Shown here piece after piece: positions 1-8,844 of a stretch of DNA of 12,368 nucleotides (position 1 is its first letter; every line of letters begins with the position of its first letter). The translations under genes were made by a program, and so were the position numbers. Under the pieces are notes generated by a model. That model was not told the origin of the DNA, did not search any database, and saw nothing but the letters and a program-made list of their open reading frames with translations. Source of the DNA: Spirogloea muscicola (lineage: Eukaryota; Streptophyta; Zygnematophyceae; Spirogloeales; Spirogloeaceae); NCBI GenBank assembly GCA_009602725.1, contig WELB01000021.1, positions 567,894 to 580,261 of the forward strand. The letters run 5' to 3'.

Positions 1-246
<246 letters not shown>

Positions 247-2385
247 ATGGCGGCGGCGGCGACGGCGGCGACGGCGGCGGCGTCCCCGGAGGCGGCGACG
301 GCGCCCTGGGCGCCGCGCGAGGAGGTCGTGCGCGAGCTCTGCGGCCTGCTGGCGTCGTACCTGCAGCCGGGCGTGGACCAGGGCGCCATCGTCGCGCAGC
401 TCCAGCGCGCCGCCGCGCTGCCCGACTTCCCCTCCTACCTCGCCTTCGTCCTCACCCGCGCCGAGGTCCGTCCACCGCCGCCGCCTGCAGCGCCGCTCCA
501 GGGGGCCGCCTCCCTGCCATGGAGCTAAGACTCGCCGGCCCCAATCGAGCGGAGCAGGGCCAGGCGGTGGAGGTGCGGCAGGCCGCGGGGCTGCTGCTCA
601 AGAACCACCTCAAGTCCGCGGCGGCGGGTGGCGGCGCCGGCCTCGAGCCGGCATCGCTGGCACACGTCAAGGCGGAGCTGCTGCCGGCCATCGGCGTGCC
701 CGACCGCCGGCTGCGCGCCACGGTCGGCACCGTCGTGTCCACGCTCCTGGAGCAGGGCGGCGGCGGGGCCGCCTGGCCCCAGGCGCTCGAGGCCTTCGCC
801 GCCTGCCTCGACTCGGGCGACTACAACCACATGGAGGGCGCGCTGGACACCCTCTCCAAGGTGCCGCCGGGGCTGCCTGCCGGCTCAGCGGCTGCCCAGC
901 AGACGACACCGCGGGTCGGCGCTGAGAAGCGGCGGTTGCTCGCTCGGTGGCCGCAGGTCTGCGAGGACATGCCCACCCAGCTGGACGCGGACGTCGAGGG
1001 CCTGTCCGACCGGCCCGTCAATGCCTTCTTCCCGCGCTTCCTCCAGGTCCGCCTCCCGGCGTCGGCCGAGCGCCGTGCTGCTCCTCCTGCCACGGCGCGT
1101 TTCTCTTGGCAGCGTGGTTGCAAGCTGTGCCCGTATCATGCTGCGGCCTCCAGTTGTAACATCAACCTGAGTGCTGCTCGTGATTCACGGCAAGGGCCGA
1201 GCTGAGAGAGGGCTGCGCGCTTCCCGTATCCGCACGGCCATTGCAGATTTTCGGGTCGCCGCATGCAACATTGCGGCGGCTCGCCGTCAAGTGCACCAAG
1301 GAGTTCATACCGAGCATGCCCGAGGTCGATGGCCGCAACCTTCATAACACCGAGTCCGTCAGAGGCATCTTGTTGTCGTGCCCATTGAGCGACTCATGTC
1401 AGTCCATGCTTGATCCCCACATCACAGCGAGCCGGCATGCCAGCAGCATCGTCTCTCACTGCCGTGGGCGACGCACGTGCTCCTGCACAGGCGCTCACCG
1501 CAAACAAGGACGCATTCCTCCAGGGCCTGTTCGCACTCGCCAATGATCCCTCTGCAGATGTTCGCAAGCTGGTGAGAGAGACAGCCACCTCTGCTCAGCG
1601 ACTCTGCCGTTGCTGCAAGTTTATCAGAGGTCTGCTCTTGTGCTGGCTCGGCAGTGGAAGTGGTTGGCAGAAGCGCATCAGAGCACGCGGCTCGCTCGCA
1701 TTGACCTTGGGAGCTGCCGAGTGCCACCTGCAGGTGTGCGCGTCGTTGGTGCAGCTGCTTGAGATTCAGGCCAGCCTCCTGGAGGTATGTCATGCCAGTT
1801 TTAGCTGTTGCTCCCTTGGCGAGTGGCTTAAACTTAGTCATCTCTGTGCCGCCTTGACGGTCCTCGAAGGCTTTGCCGGACTGGACTGGGAGCTCTAGTG
1901 GTGTTTGTGCTGAGCTGCTGAAGACTGACAGGGGCCATGGCGAAGCCTTTTGCTGTGACTGTAGCAGTCACTGTTGAGGACAGTCAAGTGAAGGAGCTGC
2001 TTCTGCACATGTGTTTCTGACAACCTTGGTTTGCTGGTCGCAGCCGCACATGAAGAACGTGGCGGAGTACATGCTGCAGGCCTCGCAGGACCCCTCTTCA
2101 GAAGTTGCTCTGGAGGCGAGCGAGTTCTGGTGCGCTTGGGACTGAAGCTTGTCATTAGCACCTGCCACTGCCATCCTCTGACGGCATTGCTACTCGGCTG
2201 TAGAAAGCCGTTACCTGAGCCTGGTGGGACCAAAGTCTAGAGTGATAGGCCGCTAGTAATGGGAGCCTGCCGCTGTGGCTGAGTGTCATGCGGTGCGCAA
2301 GCTGCGGCTGGTCTCCAGGGCAGCGTACTGCGAGAGCGACCAGCCGCAGGAGCTGCTGCGTGACTTTCTCCCGCGTCTCATTGCG
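247..2385 (+). other. TNPO1: Transportin exons 1-8: N-terminal HEAT arch (residues 1-325)
   Basis: These exons encode the Ran-binding N-terminal arch. The protein opens with a low-complexity Ala/Thr stretch (roughly residues 2-15) from a GCG/ACG run, then the first HEAT helices ([33 protein letters not shown]). Exon 2 holds [14 protein letters not shown] and [15 protein letters not shown], exon 3 [14 protein letters not shown] and [11 protein letters not shown], and exons 4-6 [17 protein letters not shown] to [11 protein letters not shown]. Exon 7 ends inside the Trp codon of EALEASEFW-type sequence (phase 2), and exon 8 completes it and continues [22 protein letters not shown]. That split codon is supported by the family pattern EFW followed by a short variable stretch and a DFLPRLI-like helix. 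Confidence 0.9.
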
Positions 2386-5300
2386 GTACGCACGTACGAC
2401 TCACCAATGCTTTCTTTGTCGACCTCAGGTCCACAGTGGGAGTGCATACTCTGATGCAGGCTTGCAATTCTCACCTAGTCAGGTTGTTTTGTGTCAGGCT
2501 ATCTTGTGCAAGCTAGCAGCAGCTGTTCTGAGAAACCAGGTTCACGATAGCTATAACTCAATGGCTGCATGGATTACTGGCTGCCTTGTCCTCACACTTC
2601 CTTGCTGTGCAGGTTCTGCTGACTAATATGGTCTATGATGACGATGACGAGGCTGTCCTTGAAGCAGAGGTAAGGCCCACGAGGATGATATGTTTCCCCC
2701 CTGATTGAGGAGGTCTTGCTCTTGCACGAACTTCTTGCTGTTCTGCCTGCAATACATACTCCTTGCTGTGTTCAAGCAGGCTGAGAGTCTGTGGGTTAGG
2801 GGCTACATGCATCATAGGGGTCTACAGGTCAGCTATTGGCTGGGCCAGGCATGGGACTGTTGACATGTCATCACCGTCAGCTTAGAGGTCCGCGCGCAAT
2901 TGTTGAGCTCCTTGGCGACTGAGGCGGCCCTTCCTTAATGTTCTGCAGGAGGATGAATCTGCACCTGATCGAGATCAGGTACGCTGCAGCTTGCACCTTT
3001 GTCGCTGATCCCGCTGGTATAACTTGCTTTGATTCCAGGCCCATTTACATGGAGGCCTTCACTGGGCAGTTTGCTTGCTCCATATAGTGTCTGCCGATTG
3101 TATTCTAAGAGCAATCTGATGCATTTCTTTATGCAGGACCTGAAGCCTCGCTTTCACACACCAAAAGTGCATGGCGCAGATGCAGCCGAGGAAGATGAGG
3201 TCAGCTGTCAACCAGCTCGCAAGCAGTCTGACTTATAGCCTGCTATAGCCCCCAATATTTGCTGGAATACAGCGAAGTCCTAAATTAATGCGTTCTAGCT
3301 GGTTGGGCGTAGCTGATGCATTGCTTAAAAGCATGGGTTTAATACATTAACGTATTTGACTGATCAACGTGGTGTGATTAGAAGCTTAAGTCATACTTTG
3401 TCATGTCCCTCCTCGATGCAGGATGATGGCGAGATTATTAGTGCCTGGAACCTTCGCAAGTGCAGTGCGGCGGGTCTGGACATACTCTCCCTTGTGCTCA
3501 ATGATGAGCTCCTACCGCACGTCATGCCCCTTGTGCAGGCATGCCCGCCTGTGCTTGCTCATGCCTTTATTATGGCTGCTGCCTAGCTTGTTGTGGGACT
3601 TAGGTGTTAACGCATGTCTTTCATAGCAAGAGGATCAGAACAGTAGGCAAGATGATCTCACGTTTTCTTCTGGCCTTGGAGATCTGGACAAAGTAAGGAG
3701 ACCATTTGCTGATAAAGAAAGGAGCTGTGGCTCTCTCAGGCTCGGCTGACAATCGCCGGCGACAGTGCGTGGAAAGAGAGGGAAGCGGCGGTCCTGGCTT
3801 TGGGCGCCATTGCCGAGGGGTGCATCAATGGCCTCCTGCCGGTTCTACCACAGGTCTGGCATTCTGTCTGAGGAGGCACAAACGTAACGTGTGCCTGGCT
3901 AACTTTCGAGCTCCTTCTTCGTTGTGATTTGTTGAGGATATTGACGAGTCCGTTGCAATTGATACTGCGATTATTACTCCTCTGCTGGTCCTTCTTCTTG
4001 CTTGTTGCTTCATCCATCTGTGCTGGAGATTAGTGGCGACTGTCAGGAGCTTATCTATGAATTGGTATTGAGCTGATGCAGATTGTGACATTTCTGCTGC
4101 CATTGTTGGAGGACAAGCACCCTCTTGTGCGGAGTATCACGTGCTGGACCTTATCACGTTACGCCAAGTTCATCATCCAGGTCGACCTGAGGCACCGTGT
4201 ATTGATGAGATTGACGTGCCTCTTTTCGTGTTTGGTGACACATTAGCACTGTATATCAATTGTCCTAAATACAAGTTCTATACTTCGACCAATGAGATCC
4301 CGATGTGGGTATAGTACGTCTATTCTCGACTTTCTCCAGCCCTCAGAGCCGTAACAGATTCACTGCCAAAAAGCCCTGCGTATGGCTAAGTCCTGCACCC
4401 TGCTGTAGTTGGACCAACCTCGACCTTCTGATGTGCAGGGAGAGCAGCAGGTTGGCAGTCAGCGGCAGTTTGACAGCCTCCTCAGTGGCATCCTGAAGCG
4501 CATCTTGGACCCCAACAAGTGCGTCCAGGAGGCCGCCTGCTCCGCGTTTGCCACCTTGGAGGAGGTATCCGACACGTCCATCACAACACCCTTCTCAAGT
4601 TGGACTGTGGGCTTTCACCCCGGGAAACAGTCAGAATCTGGATGGGAACAAGTACATGATTCATTGAGAACTCTGACAGCTCAAATCGTCTAACTCATGC
4701 TCGCTGCAAGAGCATCTTTGCGAGCAGGAGGCAGGAGACCAGTTGATACCAAGGTTGCAGTTGATCCTGCAGCACCTCATGTACGCGTTTGGCAAGTATC
4801 AGGTATGTGGCCAAGGCTTAGGCGATTGCATGCCTCCACATCTTGCAGGCGCATCTATGCTGAGCTACCTGTTAAGCCCGATCTGCTGCAGAGGCAGAAC
4901 CTTCGAGGTCTGTACGACGCACTTGGCGCACTGGCCGAATCTGTGGGTGGAGAGCTTGCTGAGGTAGGCGTCGGCCGAAGTACAACGTTTCAAGTTGCTG
5001 TATTAAATCTTGCTGTCTTCACATCTTACTGTATGAATGCATTGTGATTGGTAATTACATCTGTTGTATGATTGTTCACAGCAGTAAAAGTGTCACCTCT
5101 CTATGTTCCGCAGCCACAGTACATGGAGATTTTGATGCCGCCACTTATTGCCAAGTGGCAGCAGCTGTCAGACACCGACAAGGACCTCCTCCCGCTCCTG
5201 GAGTGCTTTGCCTCCTTGGCCCAGGTGACCTTGGGCTGCGGACGGTGTCAGTCCCACACTTCTGAATAGTACCTCTCTTTGAATTCTAGCCTCTTGATGG

Positions 5301-7780
5301 CTTCTTCCAAGCTTGAAACCGAGCTGTCCATGGTTCCTTCTATTCTTGTCATTGCTTCTAGTACAACAGCAGGTTTGACTGTGAGGGTGGACAATTTTTG
5401 TACTGGGTTGATGCAGGCTTTGGGGATGGGTTTTGCACAGTATGCAGAGCCTGTCTTTGTGCGCTGCACTAACATCATCCGAACCCAGTCACTTGCCAAG
5501 GTGAATTGCATACAGATCGCTGCTGGTCCTGTTGATTTGACATCTCTCAGCCGAGCGCTTGCATGAACCAAGATCAAGCTCCTACTTGGGCTCCCCAATT
5601 TTTGCATCGTGTCATGAGCTTGCTTAATGGTCCGTCGCTTGACTTATATCATGCTACTTGCCCGTCAGGTGGACAACAATCGGAGTGGAGTTGTATATGA
5701 CAAGGACTTTGTGATCTGCTCCCTGGACCTGCTCTCTGGCCTGGCCGAAGGCCTTGGCCCCAGCATAGAAAGCCTGGTCTGTACCAGGCCCCACATCTGG
5801 CACGACTAGCTGGTTGAGTTGCACCTTTTTCTCATCAGCTCTAAGAGCAAAACTGTTGGACTCAACGTGTACGTCATGTATACATGCAGGTGGGTAGGAG
5901 CGACCTGCGTGACCTGCTCCTGCAATGCTGCTCAGACGAGGACGCTGACATTCGACAATCTTCGCTTGCCCTGCTTGGCGATCTCGCCAAGGTGGGTTGC
6001 TTCAGCGTCACAAGAGCTGCCTCTGTAGAGATTTTGGTATCTAATATTGAGTACAGAGTCTTACCTGGGGTCAGATGAAGCTTGAGATTGTCACGTACAA
6101 GGGCACATTAGCACAGCAGCAATTGACAGCATGTTGGAGACGTGCGTAGGCCTGCATGATGCACTTGGAGCCGCGCTTGGATGACTTCCTGGTCGTGGCT
6201 CTCGCACAGCTGGTGCGCAGCGCCAACCCTTTCTGCAGGCTCTCGTTTCTTGGTTGTCATAGAGACAATGAGGGCTTGTCCCCTTTATTCAGATGGGCAC
6301 AGCACCAGCTACTCTTGGGCTACATCTCGCGGCATCAGCCTGTGCTTGATTAAGTTGACATGAAACAGAGATCCAAGATTGGCTTTCTTGTCTGATGTAT
6401 TGTCAGCCCATTGCTCGTGAGTGATGATGCAGCAACTTACAGATCCGTCAGCTACCAACACTTCTGTGACAAACAATGCTTGCTGGGCCATTGGGGAGAT
6501 GGCTGTCAAGGTCAGCGTTTAAGATGCGTGGACTTCTAGTGCAAGTCTGGCAGAAGTGTTGTGAATGAGGCAGTAGCTGAGGCACAAGGTGTGGGGCATC
6601 GTGCAGGTGAAGGAGGCTGTGGCGCCCATAGTCCTGTCCACAATCAGCTTCATTGTTACAATCCTCTCTCGAACACAGGTGTTGCTGCTACTCAGATAGT
6701 CAGGGCTGCATTGATCCATTGAGGTGCATCTGGCGTGCCTCTGATTTACAAAGTCTGTGCTTGGTCACGTTTGTTGAAGCGAAGTGTTGCCACCTGAGTG
6801 CAGGGGATGAACAAGTCGCTCATTGAGAACTGTGCTATCACACTTGGCCGCCTTGGTTGGGTCTGCTCCCAGCTCGTGGCTCCTCACCTGGAGCACTTTG
6901 CGCAGCCGTGGTGCCATGCGCTGAGGACGTATGCTTCCTGTGACCTCAATGGACCTCGTTTGTGTGAATATTAGCCACAAGCCTCATCTGGATAACACAC
7001 AAGCTCTGTCAGACCTCTTACTTGGCCTTACTGCATGACGCAGGATACGGGACGACATTGAGAAAGAAGATGCTTTCCGGGGTCTTTGTGCAGTGGTGAG
7101 CCATGGGCTCACCTTGCCTGCTACTGCTTTGTCATGTCCAGTTTTTTATGGTGAACTTTATTGAGAATTTGTGGAGTATCTTAACTACTTGTGGAGTATT
7201 CCACAATGGAAGTTTGAGTGACGTGCTAGGGGTCCTCAATGCAGGTGCGGTTGAACCCGAGCGGAGCAGTGCCATCACTCAAGTCCATCTGTGAGGCAAT
7301 TGGCAGTTGGCATGTAAGCACTCTTTGCTCAGGCAATGTGATAAGCAGCAGTCTCCTTCCGAGTGGCTTTTACCAAGATGGAGAATCTGGCTTGACATTG
7401 ATCTATGTCATGCCATATGCTGGTTGCAGGAGATTCACAGCGAAGAGCTACGGGCCGAGCTGGCGCAAGTCTTGCAAGGCTTCAAGCAGGTTGGTTTTTT
7501 TGGACTTAGACATACTCGTTGATATCTTGAGCTACTTGTAATACTGGTGGCATTTCCAGGTAAGAGGCACGTTGGACGTACTCGTCGACGTCTTCTGCTG
7601 CTTTTTACCTTATTAAATGCTCTTTGCTGTAAGAGGCATGGCCCTACAATTCTAACCCTCAATTGAGTATGGCTTGCTGGGATGCCATTGCAGGCACTGC
7701 AGGGTCCTTCATGGGACCAGTGCATGGCTAGCCTGGAGCCAGCTCTGCAGAGCAAGCTGTCTCGCAAGTATGGCATCTGA
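247..7780 (+). CDS. TNPO1: Transportin-1 (karyopherin/importin beta-2), complete gene, 29 exons
   Basis: Nuclear import receptor of the importin-beta family. It binds PY-NLS cargo such as RNA-binding proteins, passes the nuclear pore and releases cargo on RanGTP. Exons: 247-465, 558-860, 957-1046, 1247-1324, 1491-1571, 1734-1784, 2044-2129, 2319-2385, 2613-2669, 2949-2978, 3137-3199, 3422-3538, 3740-3853, 4082-4180, 4439-4564, 4728-4802, 4892-4963, 5114-5224, 5417-5500, 5669-5776, 5890-5991, 6150-6212, 6433-6510, 6607-6678, 6804-6928, 7044-7095, 7245-7313, 7430-7489, 7694-7780. They join to 2739 nt, or 912 residues plus TGA, close to the roughly 895 of plant and animal homologues. Family landmarks in order include [28 protein letters not shown], the acidic loop, [48 protein letters not shown] and [17 protein letters not shown]. 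No frameshift or internal stop is needed. The start is the ATG at 247 (G at -3, G at +4). Least certain are the exon 12/13 junction and the exon 16, 22 and 23 boundaries. Confidence 0.96.
861..956 (+). other. TNPO1: Transportin intron 2: 96 nt, in frame and without a stop
   Basis: The intron runs from the GTGCCG donor to the CCGCAG acceptor. It is 32 codons long, contains no stop in the coding frame, and is as GC-rich as the flanking exons. I treat it as an intron because the homologues run straight from SK to (V)CED with no insertion. Retention would add 32 residues rich in Ala, Gly and Arg without shifting the frame. Confidence 0.75.
2613..3538 (+). other. TNPO1: Transportin exons 9-12: HEAT 8 acidic loop (residues 326-414)
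   Basis: Exons 9 (57 nt), 10 (30 nt) and 11 (63 nt) encode a long charged loop: [20 protein letters not shown], then [20 protein letters not shown], then EDEDDGE. Exon 12 leads into [19 protein letters not shown]. In karyopherin beta-2 this HEAT 8 loop couples RanGTP binding to cargo release (family knowledge). The LKPRFHTPK core matches the plant protein. All flanking introns are phase 0, so each small exon could be skipped without losing the frame. Confidence 0.9.
3539..3739 (+). other. TNPO1: Transportin intron 12: GC-AG intron with a possible 22-codon cassette exon
   Basis: Exon 12 ends MPLVQ and the next bases are GCATGC, not GT. Joining to 3740 gives [16 protein letters not shown], which matches the plant MPLIQ-AKLSASGDEAW residue for residue, so a GC-AG intron of 201 nt is the best reading. 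Inside lies 3627-3692, flanked by TAG and a good GTAAGG donor. It is 66 nt, stopless in the coding frame, and encodes a polar segment beginning [10 protein letters not shown]. Including it would leave introns of 88 and 47 nt, the latter about half the length of the next shortest in the gene. No homologue I recall has this insert. Confidence 0.6.
3740..5224 (+). other. TNPO1: Transportin exons 13-18: central HEAT repeats (residues 415-613)
   Basis: Exon 13 starts with [20 protein letters not shown] and carries [18 protein letters not shown]. Exon 14 encodes [20 protein letters not shown] and [13 protein letters not shown]. Exon 15 has [20 protein letters not shown] and [12 protein letters not shown], exon 16 [20 protein letters not shown], exon 17 [20 protein letters not shown], and exon 18 [15 protein letters not shown] and [16 protein letters not shown]. 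The PY-NLS site of human karyopherin beta-2 uses a Trp at the position of Phe482 in the exon 14 motif. Exon 16 is placed to start at 4728 because that gives the family spacing after LEE; an acceptor three bases earlier is not available, and one at 4724 would add one residue. Confidence 0.9.
7096..7244 (+). repeat. Transportin intron 26 with an 11-bp direct repeat
   Basis: TTGTGGAGTAT occurs at 7169-7179 and again at 7189-7199, a 20-base period. It lies in intronic DNA and has no coding meaning that I can see; a slippage-type duplication is likely. Confidence 0.6.
7490..7693 (+). repeat. Transportin intron 28 with a degenerate internal duplication
   Basis: 7506-7537 and 7572-7603 match at 24 of 32 positions with no gap, 66 bases apart. 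Six of the eight differences are transitions. A second pair, GTAAGAGGCACG at 7560-7571 and GTAAGAGGCATG at 7629-7640, follows the two copies. The intron also carries two TGTAA motifs (7537-7541 and 7628-7632). Its donor is GTTGGT and its acceptor TTGCAG; splicing across it joins GFKQ to ALQG as in homologues. Confidence 0.7.
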
Positions 7781-8844
7781 CAAGCCGGAGCCCCGGCTTC
7801 GAAAGCTAGTGGAGGCAACTTGTGGTGATTGCCTCTGGTGATGACTGCGTCCTCCTTCCTCCTGACTGCCTGGCGGCGGAGCCTGCGCTGTGGCACGTCA
7901 GTGTGGGCTGGTTTACAAGATGTACTGCGCCTGCCCACTGCCGCTTCCTAAACCTGCTGCCTTCGGAGCCAATCAGTGCTGCTCATTTTGCCACTTCCAT
8001 TACCCTCTCGGACCTAGCAAGCCCTCTTGTAGCAGCTTGCGCACCCTCCTCAGCCATCTGATCACGTCGCTTAGCTTTTTGTGGGTGATCATGGCGAGTG
8101 CACGCTCGAGGTCCTCACTCGCGCCGGCTCTTAGTTGCCACCGGGCAGACGAGCATCTGGCTGCCCTTGCAGCCTCGCTAGAGTTGCCTGCCTCCCTTCC
8201 CACCCCAATTATTGCTGGCCCCAGCTGACACCCAGTCAATGACTTGGGCCCCACAGCTCGCACACGCATTCGTGTCACTGTGGCATAGTCGTTAGCAAAC
8301 CCATTGTAAACCCATTGTTCGCAAGCAGTCTGCTAGCATGTAATCCAGTGCATCTGCAAACTTTCGGTGGGCCCATTAGGTTGACTTGACCTTGTCCGCC
8401 ATCTGTCATCACGTTCAGGGCGCTAATGCTCAGAGTATGGCTGATTGCCGGCTCAGAATTCATTCTCGTGCCTTGGATGGAAAATGTTAGAAGCTCTGGC
8501 TGGGCGGCAGCAGAGAAGCTACTATTAGCTCGCACTACATGCATTCGTTCAGGAGATCCCTTGACCTGCACCATCTTGCAGAAAGAGCATCAGATGTTTG
8601 GAAGACTGGTTAAACCCTGTCACTGCACTCGGTACCCAAGGTGACATACTAAATTACGCAACATTGCTGTGCTCGTAAAGTAAGGTGGTATCAGGGGAAC
8701 GCAGGCCATGACAAGGGCAAGCGACTGTGGCCTGAAATGAATGCTATACCCAGAGTTGCGCTGGCAGAAGTCTGACGTCATTGAGGGACTGCGCTTGCCA
8801 CCATAATGAAAACCCCAGGCGGGCATGGCTCTATCATGGTCACG
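7781..8844. other. Convergent intergenic region: 3' ends of both genes, no supported gene
   Basis: 1064 bases lie between the transportin stop and the SnRK1 beta-gamma stop, which face each other. Open frames exist on both strands but none shows family similarity. The longest on the - strand (8000-8278) reads as a basic, Leu/Arg-rich helix-like peptide that I do not recognise. The region should hold both 3' UTRs. On the - strand I find no TGTAA between the SnRK1 stop and 8300; the first one is at 7917-7913, so that transcript may end at a different signal or run into the transportin 3' UTR. Confidence 0.7.
8297..8343 (+). terminator. Candidate poly(A) signals (TGTAA) for transportin, with an 11-bp tandem repeat
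   Basis: TGTAA, the usual poly(A) signal of chlorophyte nuclear genes, occurs at 8305-8309 and 8339-8343. These are the first two on the + strand after the transportin stop and imply a 3' UTR of about 530-580 nt. The first lies across the junction of a perfect tandem repeat, AAACCCATTGT at 8297-8307 and 8308-8318. This is a prediction: if the organism uses AATAAA-like signals, the assignment fails. Confidence 0.4.

Larger units (their letters stand above)
5417..7780 (+). other. TNPO1: Transportin exons 19-29: C-terminal HEAT arch (residues 614-912)
   Basis: This is the cargo-binding C-terminal arch. In order: [17 protein letters not shown] (exon 19), [20 protein letters not shown] (20), [20 protein letters not shown] and [10 protein letters not shown] (21), [18 protein letters not shown] (22), [14 protein letters not shown] (23), [17 protein letters not shown] (24), [17 protein letters not shown] and [11 protein letters not shown] (25), [17 protein letters not shown] (26), [20 protein letters not shown] (27), [16 protein letters not shown] (28), and [17 protein letters not shown] ending SRKYGI-stop (29). 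Intron 25 is phase 2, splitting a Thr codon; all other introns here are phase 0. Exon 23 was started at 6433 after GATGATGCAG because exon 22 ends in phase 0; this gives one residue more than the Arabidopsis spacing. Confidence 0.9.

Noticed and set aside
3533-3538. GTGCAG as a GT donor for transportin exon 12 instead of the GC donor
   Set aside because: It would end the exon at MPL and lose the Val-Gln that matches the plant MPLIQ; the GC donor at 3539 gives an exact alignment to ARL.
6421-6432. GTGATGA box-C-like motif near the end of transportin intron 22
   Set aside because: It abuts the splice acceptor, leaving no room for a snoRNA body; it is better read as part of the TGATGCAG acceptor pattern.
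7838-7865. Box C/D snoRNA-like motifs (GTGATGA and CTGA) after the transportin stop
   Set aside because: The two boxes are only about 17 bases apart and I see no second CTGA or terminal stem at a suitable distance.
7822-8228. Two overlapping + strand open frames after the transportin stop
   Set aside because: Cys/Pro/Ser-rich translations without similarity or splice support, in the expected 3' UTR.
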